Origin: Bacteroidales bacterium UBA2632 | GTDB taxonomy: Bacteria; Bacteroidota; Bacteroidia; Bacteroidales; Dysgonomonadaceae | NCBI GenBank assembly: GCA_002359825.1 | Contig: DENY01000176.1 | Location: forward strand, 5,359 to 11,399 | Reading direction: 5' to 3' | Length of the DNA: 6,041 bases | In this document: positions 1 to 5,119 of the stretch, piece after piece | How the letters are laid out: every line of letters begins with the position of its first letter | How positions within the stretch are numbered: the first letter of the stretch is position 1 | Program-made: the position numbers and the translations under genes | Notes under the pieces: model-generated | Seen by the model: only the letters and a program-made list of their open reading frames with translations | Database searches by the model: none | Told to the model about the DNA's origin: nothing

Positions 1-1057
1 AGCCTGCATCGCAACGTTCCTTAGCAGCACGGGATGCCACATCACGAGGTACCAAGTTTCCAAATGCTGGATATCTACGTTCCAAATAGTAATCTCTATC
101 TTCTTCTTTTATATCAGTGGGTTTCAGTTTACCTTCACGAATAGCTAATGCATCTTCTTTTTTCTTTGGCACCCAAATTCGACCATCGTTACGTAGCGAC
201 TCGGACATCAAAGTTAGTTTAGATTGTGTTTCACCGTGAACTGGAATACATGTTGGGTGAATTTGTGCCATTCCAGGGTTACCAAACATAGCCCCTTTTT
301 TGTAGCATTGCCATGCAGCCGATCCGTTTGAAGTCATAGCCATAGTAGAAAGGAAGAATGTGTTTCCGTATCCACCAGTAGCAATTACTACAGCGTGAGC
401 AGCAAAGCGTTCTAGTTTTCCTGTAATAAGGTTACGTGCAATGATTCCACGAGCACGACCATCAACCAATACCAAGTCTACCATCTCGTAACGAGTATGT
501 AGTTTTACTTGTTTTTTCTCAACTGCACGACTCAATGCTGAGTATGCACCCAAAAGTAGTTGCTGACCAGTTTGACCGCGCGCATAGAATGTGCGAGATA
601 CCTGAGCACCACCAAAAGAGCGGTTGTCAAGCAAACCACCGTATTCACGAGCGAAAGGTACTCCTTGAGGAACACATTGGTCGATAATCTTGTTAGAAAC
701 TTCAGCTAAACGATACACATTTGCTTCGCGAGCACGATAGTCGCCACCTTTAATAGTGTCATAAAACAAACGATATACTGAGTCGCCATCGTTTTGATAA
801 TTCTTAGCTGCATTAATACCTCCTTGAGCGGCAATTGAGTGTGCACGACGTGGAGAGTCTTGAATACAGAAGTTATGAACTTGGAATCCTAATTCTCCAA
901 GTGATGCTGCTGCTGAAGCTCCTGCTAAACCGGTTCCAACAACAATAATATCTAAACGACGTTTGTTGGCTGGGTTTACTAATTTCTGAGAGCTTTTATA
1001 ATTTGACCATTTTTCGGCTAGAGGTCCTGCCGGTATTTTTGGATCTAATTTGTTCAT
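1..1057 (-). CDS. sdhA: Succinate dehydrogenase/fumarate reductase flavoprotein subunit (partial, C-terminus beyond left edge)
   Basis: This is the FAD-binding catalytic subunit of complex II, interconverting succinate and fumarate on the cytoplasmic side of the inner membrane. I translated about 352 codons from ATG 1057 without a stop; family members of this type are about 640-660 residues, so the C-terminal part is missing. Visible marks are the Rossmann dinucleotide motif GTGLAG (residues 41-46), the HSIAAQGG segment whose His73 matches the covalent-flavin histidine, an ATGGYGN motif, the substrate-site HPT (His267, Thr269), and PRDVASRA, whose Arg338 matches the proton-shuttle arginine. 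The N-terminus, starting MNKLDPKIP and reaching NPANKRRLD near residue 36, agrees with Bacteroidota homologues and supports this start. It follows sdhC by 57 bp in one operon. Arginine codons are mostly CGT/CGC (24 of 27), as in a highly expressed gene. Whether it works mainly as dehydrogenase or fumarate reductase cannot be read from sequence; in fermentative Bacteroidales the reductive direction is common. Confidence 0.97.
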   Translation of the reverse strand, partial: MNKLDPKIPAGPLAEKWSNYKSSQKLVNPANKRRLDIIVVGTGLAGASAAASLGELGFQVHNFCIQDSPRRAHSIAAQGGINAAKNYQNDGDSVYRLFYDTIKGGDYRAREANVYRLAEVSNKIIDQCVPQGVPFAREYGGLLDNRSFGGAQVSRTFYARGQTGQQLLLGAYSALSRAVEKKQVKLHTRYEMVDLVLVDGRARGIIARNLITGKLERFAAHAVVIATGGYGNTFFLSTMAMTSNGSAAWQCYKKGAMFGNPGMAQIHPTCIPVHGETQSKLTLMSESLRNDGRIWVPKKKEDALAIREGKLKPTDIKEEDRDYYLERRYPAFGNLVPRDVASRAAKERCDAG

Positions 1058-1098
1058 TTTTCAATTTTTCTAATAGGTAAAATAATCATTTTTTCTTT

Positions 1099-1117
1099 TA
1101 ATGTGCGTAGTACATTA
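1099..1117 (-). other. Small intercistronic hairpin at the sdhC stop codon
   Basis: A perfect 6-bp inverted repeat (TAATGT/ACATTA) with a 7-nt loop sits between sdhC and sdhA and contains the sdhC stop codon TAA in its upstream arm. On the minus strand it is followed by an A-rich, not T-rich, stretch, so it is not an intrinsic terminator. It might affect mRNA processing or relative expression of the two subunits, but a 6-bp repeat in AT-rich DNA can arise by chance. Confidence 0.3.
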
Positions 1118-1771
1118 GTAACAAAAGTAAATGAATATAGGTATAAAGGCGAAGCCAGCTATAATTATGGTTGCGAAAACATTTGAAATTACTTTCAATC
1201 GCTTCATCCAAATTGTGTTATTCCAACCAACCGAGTGCAATGCACTCCAAAATCCATGGGTTAAATGAAACCAAAGAGCAACAAATGCAACTAAGTAAAC
1301 AGCAACATAAAGTGGTTGTTTAAATACATTAATCACAAATTGTGCGCTACTGGTGTAAGCTAGCTCCATTCCGAAAAGTTCTTTGAACTGCATTTGATAC
1401 CAAAATTGGATCATGTGCAATACTAAGAAAGCCAAAACAACAAGGCCGAGCACATACATGTTTTTTGATGACCATGATGCGTCTTTGTTATTAGTTACAG
1501 CATACTTGTCTTTGCCCCTCGCTTTTTGATTTTGCAAGGTAAGCAGAGTTGCATATACAATATGGACAATAAAGCCCGCAGCCAACACAAGTGTTCCTGC
1601 AATTGCATACCAGTTCGCGCCTAAGCATTCAGTGACCATATCATAGCCCGCAGGAGAGAACACTAAAACCAAATTCATGGACATGTGAAATACCAAGAAT
1701 AGGATTAAGAATAAGCCGGAAATACTCATTACGAATTTTCGGCCGATAGTAGAATTAATTAGCCAATGCAT
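1115..1771 (-). CDS. sdhC: Succinate dehydrogenase/fumarate reductase cytochrome b subunit (B-type, dihaem)
   Basis: This 218-residue integral membrane protein anchors the flavoprotein and iron-sulfur subunits and carries electrons between them and the quinone pool. Five hydrophobic segments are visible at about residues 15-38, 55-78, 104-127, 150-172 and 195-216, the topology of the single-anchor B-type (b558) family. Four histidines lie within the first four helices at positions expected for axial ligands of two b haems: His29 (FHMSMN), His70 (VHIVYA), His119 (LHMIQFWY) and His169 (FHLTHGFW). His172 is a less likely alternative for the last. The length and the N-terminus (WLINSTIGRK) are normal for Bacteroidota. 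The ATG at 1771 is kept because this conserved N-terminal segment begins immediately after it. No Shine-Dalgarno is seen; the leader just upstream is A/T-rich. It is the first gene of the operon, preceded by a structured leader and a promoter candidate, and sdhA follows after 57 bp. Confidence 0.96.
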   Translation of the reverse strand: MHWLINSTIGRKFVMSISGLFLILFLVFHMSMNLVLVFSPAGYDMVTECLGANWYAIAGTLVLAAGFIVHIVYATLLTLQNQKARGKDKYAVTNNKDASWSSKNMYVLGLVVLAFLVLHMIQFWYQMQFKELFGMELAYTSSAQFVINVFKQPLYVAVYLVAFVALWFHLTHGFWSALHSVGWNNTIWMKRLKVISNVFATIIIAGFAFIPIFIYFCY

Positions 1772-1816
1772 AAAGTTTTGTTTTTAATTTATAAAAGGAT
1801 AATAGTGATTTCAACT

Positions 1817-1890
1817 TCAATCTCGTGGGGCTATTAAAATGTTCAATTATAGATAAATTGGTTCATTGTTAGTCCCTTGAATGAGATTGA
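1817..1890 (-). promoter_or_regulatory. Long imperfect stem-loop in the sdhC 5' leader
   Basis: Read on the minus strand, four nested paired segments fold one continuous hairpin. Outermost is a perfect 8-bp stem (1890-1883 with 1824-1817, TCAATCTC/GAGATTGA). Inside it are GGG-CUA with UAG-CCC (1876-1870 with 1833-1828, one bulged A), AAUG/CAUU (1867-1864 with 1841-1838), and CAAUU/AAUUG (1860-1856 with 1848-1844), closing a 7-nt loop. The 5' arm begins only a few bases downstream of the TATTTTTG box, so it would lie at the extreme 5' end of the sdh mRNA. About 45 nt of unpaired A/U-rich leader would remain before the sdhC start. There is no U-tract, so it is not a simple terminator. The pairing is directly visible; a role in mRNA stability or regulation is inference. 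Confidence 0.55.
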
Positions 1891-1893
1891 CTA

Positions 1894-1901
1894 CAAAAAT
1901 A
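1894..1901 (-). promoter_or_regulatory. Candidate -7 box for the sdhCA(B) operon
   Basis: Minus-strand TATTTTTG fits the Bacteroidota -7 consensus TAnnTTTG exactly. It places transcription start near 1887-1890 and gives an untranslated leader of about 115-120 nt. No clean TTTG -33 element lies 19-21 bp upstream; only a T-rich tract (about 1917-1922) is there. The same octamer also occurs by chance at 2073-2080, so the match alone is weak. Confidence 0.45.
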
Positions 1902-2035
1902 GGTTTTTTAAACATGAAAAAAGAATTATTTGCGGAAAATTTTCTCTAATTTGCGTTATTTAAACCACTTAGAGTATAGATTTAATGAACGCTAAAAATG
2001 TGAGGTTTGATAAATTGAAAATTTGAAGAGCTACT

Positions 2036-2066
2036 TTTAAATCTAAGTAATTGTTTGTTATCTTTG
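2036..2066 (+). promoter_or_regulatory. Candidate trpS promoter
   Basis: TATCTTTG at 2059-2066 matches the Bacteroidota -7 consensus TAnnTTTG exactly. A degenerate -33 element TTTA (2036-2039) lies 19 bp upstream. Transcription would start near 2071-2073, leaving a leader of under 20 nt. That is too short for a T-box or a trp leader-peptide attenuator, so trpS is probably not controlled by transcript attenuation. Confidence 0.55.
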
Positions 2067-2090
2067 TGAATTCAAAAATAAATAATAGAT

Positions 2091-3080
2091 ATGGATACAG
2101 TACTCAGCGGAATTAGGTCGACCGGCAATTTGCACCTAGGTAATTATTATGGTGCTTTGCGCAACTTCATAAAGATGCAAGACGAAAACAATTGTTTCTT
2201 CTTTATAGCAGATTTACACTCACTAACCACTCACCCCGAACCGGCTTTGTTGCACGGAAACGTGAAAAATGTATTGGTGGATTATCTCGCAGCCGGTATA
2301 GATCCTGATAAATCAGTTATATATGTACAGAGCGATGTGCCACAAGTGAGTGAGCTCTATCTCTACTTAAATATGCATGTGTATATGGGAGAATTGGCAA
2401 AGACTACTTCTTTTAAAGATAAAGCACGCAAGCAACCCGAAAATGTGAATGCCGGACTTTTGACTTACCCCACATTGATGGCCGCTGATATACTAATGCA
2501 CAATGCTGACAAAGTTCCAGTTGGTAAAGACCAAGAGCAACACTTGGAAATGACTCGTCGTTTTGCGCGTCGTTTCAATAACTTTTACGGGGTAGAGTAC
2601 TTTAAAGAACCTGTTGCTTACAACTTCGGGCAAGACTTAATAAAAATACCAGGATTGGATGGAAGCGGTAAAATGGGTAAATCAGAAGGCAACTGTATTT
2701 ATCTATCCGATAGCCCCAAAGAGATTGAAAAAAAGGTAAAGCGTGCACTTACCGATTCAGGTCCAACAGAGCCCAACTCAGTAAAACCTGATTATATCGA
2801 AAACTTATTTACAATTATGCGAGTGGTTTCTACTGATGAGGTAATAGCTTACTATGAAGGAAAATGGAACAGTTGTGAAATGCGTTATGGCGATATGAAA
2901 AAACAACTAGCAACAGATATTATTAGTGTTACTTCACCCATTCGTGAGCGTATCTTAGATTTGGAAAAAAATGACGACTATCTACGAAAAGTGGCAAGCG
3001 CGGGCGCTGAAAAAGCACGTGAAAGTGCCTCGAAAACAATCAAGGATGTTAGAGATATAATGGGCTTCAAAAGTTTCTGA
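2091..3080 (+). CDS. trpS: Tryptophanyl-tRNA synthetase
   Basis: This cytoplasmic class I aminoacyl-tRNA synthetase charges tRNA-Trp with tryptophan using ATP. The 329-residue length is typical of bacterial TrpRS. The HIGH-type signature is HLGN (residues 15-18) and the KMSKS-type loop is KMGKS (194-198) within DGSGKMGKSEGN. Between them are the tryptophan-pocket helix TYPTLMAADIL (Asp133 matches the indole-binding aspartate of the family) and VGKDQ (144-148). The C-terminal helical part ends with SASKTIKDVRDIMGF, as in Bacteroidota homologues I recall. The ATG at 2091 directly precedes the first beta strand (TVLSGIR) and needs no extension. The leader before it is A/T-rich without a Shine-Dalgarno. 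In the N-terminal motif usually written GI(R/Q)PTG or GxQPSG, Pro is replaced by Ser10 here. Codon use is intermediate, with mainly CGT/CGC arginines. It is divergent from sdh and upstream of the DUF2156/GNAT pair. Confidence 0.98.
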   Translation: MDTVLSGIRSTGNLHLGNYYGALRNFIKMQDENNCFFFIADLHSLTTHPEPALLHGNVKNVLVDYLAAGIDPDKSVIYVQSDVPQVSELYLYLNMHVYMGELAKTTSFKDKARKQPENVNAGLLTYPTLMAADILMHNADKVPVGKDQEQHLEMTRRFARRFNNFYGVEYFKEPVAYNFGQDLIKIPGLDGSGKMGKSEGNCIYLSDSPKEIEKKVKRALTDSGPTEPNSVKPDYIENLFTIMRVVSTDEVIAYYEGKWNSCEMRYGDMKKQLATDIISVTSPIRERILDLEKNDDYLRKVASAGAEKARESASKTIKDVRDIMGFKSF

Positions 3081-3136
3081 TTGTAGAGATAGGACCGCAT
3101 CGGTATTAGTTATCTTACTTATTTAAACATTCATCT

Positions 3137-3185
3137 CAGTTTGGTTGTTCTTTCACTGATATTTTATTTTCTCAAACAACAACTG
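3137..3185 (+). promoter_or_regulatory. Spacer between trpS and the DUF2156 gene: weak promoter and hairpin candidates
   Basis: A TTTG at 3140-3143 and TATTTTCT at 3165-3172 are 21 bp apart and resemble a Bacteroidota -33/-7 pair, with two mismatches in the -7 box. An internal promoter for the next two genes is therefore possible. Overlapping it is an imperfect inverted repeat: CAGTT (3137-3141) with AACTG (3181-3185), and TTGTT (3145-3149) with AACAA (3175-3179), around a 25-nt loop. Neither signal is strong. Without them, the pair downstream would be read from the trpS promoter. Confidence 0.25.
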
Positions 3186-3211
3186 AAAGATTTACACAAG
3201 ACTATATTTAT

Positions 3212-4117
3212 ATGATAGAATTCAGAGATATTGAATTACAAGACAAAGAAATTATAGACAAATTCCTAATAAATAACCCATATCGTGCTTCGGAGAGCTG
3301 TTTCTCTAACTTATACGGATGGGCACACAAATACAAAACAAAATACGCTGTTTGGCGAGATTTTTTGCTTGTTAAATTTACAAGTGATCGCGGTGGTTGC
3401 TCTTATCTAACCCCTTTTGGTAAAGGGAATCTTGTTTCCGCTATCGAAATATTGGTGGAAGAGTGTGGTTGTCCCGTAAAGTTTGAAATGTCTGGTGTGA
3501 CGGAGGCGATGCGAGAGGAAATTGAAAGTGCAATGCCTCGGAGATTTGAGTATATTAGACAGCGTTCGGTATATGACTATATCTATACATCAGAAAAATT
3601 AATCAACCTTTCTGGGAAAAAACTTCAAAGCAAGCGCAATCACATCAATCGGTTTACTGCCCAACACAGTGATTACAAATATATTTCAATTACTGAATAT
3701 CCGGGTGAAACCGTAAGATGCAAAGAGATGCTTCAAAAGTGGTATGATATAAACAGAGAGTCTTCAGATGAATCACTGGACCTTGATTTCAAAAGTACTT
3801 CATTATATTTGGATCACTTTGAAGCATTGGAGTTGAGAGGCGGAGCCATTGAAGTTGATGGTGAAATTATTGCGTTTTCATTGGGTGCAAAATTAAATGA
3901 AGATACTTTTATCGTGCATGTTGAGAAAGCTTTTGCTGAAATTCAAGGAGCATATCCAATTATTAATCAACAATTCGTGAAAAATGAAGCATCAGAGTTC
4001 ACCTATATCAATCGCGAGGAAGATATGGGCTACCCTTCATTGAGGAAAGCTAAAATGTCATATCGTCCTGATATTTTATTGGAGAAGTTTATTGTGAAAG
4101 AGAAAGTTAGAAAATGA
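3212..4117 (+). CDS. DUF2156 / phosphatidylglycerol-lysyltransferase C-terminal-like protein
   Basis: This 301-residue soluble protein resembles the standalone DUF2156 proteins of Bacteroidales, which share the fold of the cytosolic domain of MprF (aminoacyl-tRNA-dependent lipid aminoacylation), itself built of two GNAT-like halves. Marks I recognise are SNLYGW (32-37), the basic segment SGKKLQSKRNHINRF (134-148), FEALELRGGAIEVDGEIIAFSLG (203-225, the central beta-sheet of the second half), VHVEKA followed by GAYPIINQQF, and NREEDMG (267-273) before LRKAKMSYRP (277-286). There are no membrane helices or signal peptide, so the flippase part of MprF is absent and the protein should be cytoplasmic. 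Donor and acceptor are unknown; annotation as a lysyltransferase would go beyond the evidence. The start is followed at once by the family-like MIEFRDIELQDKE. The gene ends in a 4-bp ATGA overlap with the next gene, implying translational coupling. Arginine codons are more mixed than in sdhA. Confidence 0.88.
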   Translation: MIEFRDIELQDKEIIDKFLINNPYRASESCFSNLYGWAHKYKTKYAVWRDFLLVKFTSDRGGCSYLTPFGKGNLVSAIEILVEECGCPVKFEMSGVTEAMREEIESAMPRRFEYIRQRSVYDYIYTSEKLINLSGKKLQSKRNHINRFTAQHSDYKYISITEYPGETVRCKEMLQKWYDINRESSDESLDLDFKSTSLYLDHFEALELRGGAIEVDGEIIAFSLGAKLNEDTFIVHVEKAFAEIQGAYPIINQQFVKNEASEFTYINREEDMGYPSLRKAKMSYRPDILLEKFIVKEKVRK

Positions 4118-4986
4118 TAAAGTATATCAGTCCTGATACAAAATCCCAAATTCTTGAAATGTGGAGAGTTTGTTTTGGAGATTCGCAACCTTATTATGAT
4201 ATATACTTTAAAGAGAGATACAAGAATGAAAGCACATTAGCCTATTTTGAAGGTGAAAAAGTAGTAGCTTCTTTACAACTATTGCCCTACAACTTCACCT
4301 ATTGCGACACTGAAGTTTCCATAGCTTATATCTCTGGAGCATGTACTCTTCCCGAGGCACGCAAAAAGGGGTATATGGGCGAGTTGCTGAAAAGAACGTT
4401 TCACGAGTTAGAAAAAAAGAATATACCTCTTTCCATTTTAGTGCCGGAAGAAGAATGGCTACTCAGTTTTTATAATAAGTTTGGCTATGCACAAACATTT
4501 GACAAAGGTAAAGAACTTATTTTGCTGAATGAATTGATGAGTCGACATGCAGATAATCTTCATACAGCATACAAAGAGTTTGATAGTTTGTTTAGAAACC
4601 AAACAATGACGGTTCAGAAAACATTTGATGATTTCAGAGTAGTTGTAGAAGAAGCTGCTGGATACGGTTTTCCACCCAAAAAAAGTCTCACAGGGATGAC
4701 GAGAATAATAGATGCTCGAAAAATGCTTGAGATTTTTGCTAGGAAATACCCTAATAAGTCTTTCTCTCTTGAGGTGAGTGATGAGATCCTTTCTCGAAAC
4801 AACTTGGTTGTATCTGTTGATAAAGGTCAAGTGTTAGATACGGCATCAAAATTGTCCACTCATCTTAATCTGACTATATCCGATTTGGCGCAAGCTCTAT
4901 TAGGATATCATACCGAAGAAAAACACGACCTTCTTGAAGGTGTTTTTCCTGAGCATCAACCTCAAATTCATTTTATGATGGAGTAA
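4114..4986 (+). CDS. GNAT-family N-acetyltransferase, Eis-like
   Basis: This predicted cytoplasmic acetyl-CoA-dependent acetyltransferase has 290 residues. The N-terminal GNAT domain (about 1-130) shows the strand YISGACTLPE (72-81) followed by the acetyl-CoA pyrophosphate loop RKKGYMG (83-89, an R/QxxGxG/A motif), then PLSILVPEEEWLLSFYNKFGYAQTF (105-129). The remaining part (about 160-290) has the look of the C-terminal sterol-carrier-like region of Eis proteins, including GMTRIIDARKML, FSLEVSDEILSRNN, and ISDLAQALLGYH. Typical Eis proteins have about 400 residues, so this is the compact Bacteroidota form. In Eis the chain's terminal carboxylate and a tyrosine act in catalysis; here the chain ends FMME and has Tyr120 and Tyr125 in the corresponding FYNKFGY stretch, which suggests but does not prove the same arrangement. 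The substrate is unknown. Its ATG overlaps the preceding stop by 4 bp. Arginine codons are AGA/AGG in 7 of 11 cases, unlike sdhA, consistent with low expression. Confidence 0.9.
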   Translation: MIKYISPDTKSQILEMWRVCFGDSQPYYDIYFKERYKNESTLAYFEGEKVVASLQLLPYNFTYCDTEVSIAYISGACTLPEARKKGYMGELLKRTFHELEKKNIPLSILVPEEEWLLSFYNKFGYAQTFDKGKELILLNELMSRHADNLHTAYKEFDSLFRNQTMTVQKTFDDFRVVVEEAAGYGFPPKKSLTGMTRIIDARKMLEIFARKYPNKSFSLEVSDEILSRNNLVVSVDKGQVLDTASKLSTHLNLTISDLAQALLGYHTEEKHDLLEGVFPEHQPQIHFMME

Positions 4987-5026
4987 TCCATCCGAGAAGA
5001 TCACTTTTACAACGTATAATCCCTGA

Positions 5027-5060
5027 AAACAAACAAATTTGAGTTGAACTGTGTTTGTTT
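5027..5060 (+). terminator. Possible weak terminator after the GNAT gene
   Basis: A perfect 9-bp inverted repeat (AAACAAACA at 5027-5035, TGTTTGTTT at 5052-5060) with a 16-nt loop starts 41 bp after the acetyltransferase stop. The stem is AT-rich and is followed by AATG rather than a long T run, though the descending arm itself is T-rich. It could end the trpS or DUF2156-GNAT transcript. It also overlaps where promoter elements of the next gene might lie; I found no convincing -33/-7 pair there. Confidence 0.35.
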
Positions 5061-5119
5061 AATGTACAACATCAAAGAATTTACATCATTACATGTTTCA
5101 CTCATAAATAATCAATACA

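Larger units (their letters stand above)
1772..2090. other. Divergent intergenic region between sdhC and trpS
   Basis: This 319-bp AT-rich spacer contains no convincing gene. It holds the sdh leader stem-loop and promoter candidate on the left (minus strand) and the trpS promoter candidate on the right (plus strand). The middle, about 1905-2020, contains only two tiny ATG-started frames of 11 and 13 codons with no supporting features. No tRNA, operator palindrome or riboswitch that I could name was found. Confidence 0.8.

Noticed and set aside
1817..1890. The 74-nt structured segment as a tRNA
   Set aside because: The length fits, but it forms one nested hairpin with no cloverleaf, no T-loop GTTCNANNC consensus and no CCA-type acceptor pairing.
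1914..1949. Tiny plus-strand frame of 11 codons starting MKKELF in the divergent spacer
   Set aside because: Too short, no promoter placement that fits, and no link to the downstream gene; a possible leader peptide has no Trp codons or attenuator after it.
1985..2026. Tiny plus-strand frame of 13 codons in the divergent spacer
   Set aside because: No supporting features, and it lies upstream of the candidate trpS transcription start, so it would not be on that mRNA.
2073..2080. Second minus-strand TATTTTTG octamer near trpS as an sdh promoter
   Set aside because: It sits 18-11 bases before the trpS start and would give an sdh leader of about 300 nt, with no sensible -33 partner; taken as a chance match in A-rich DNA.
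3094..3104. Short inverted repeat ACCG-CAT-CGGT just after trpS as a terminator
   Set aside because: Only 4 bp of stem and no T run after it; too weak to call.
4614..4802. Minus-strand open frame of 62 codons
   Set aside because: Also antisense to the acetyltransferase, with no upstream signals and unremarkable composition; a shadow frame.
4459..4830. Minus-strand open frame of 123 codons
   Set aside because: It lies wholly inside the well-supported acetyltransferase gene on the other strand, and its translation shows no recognisable family.
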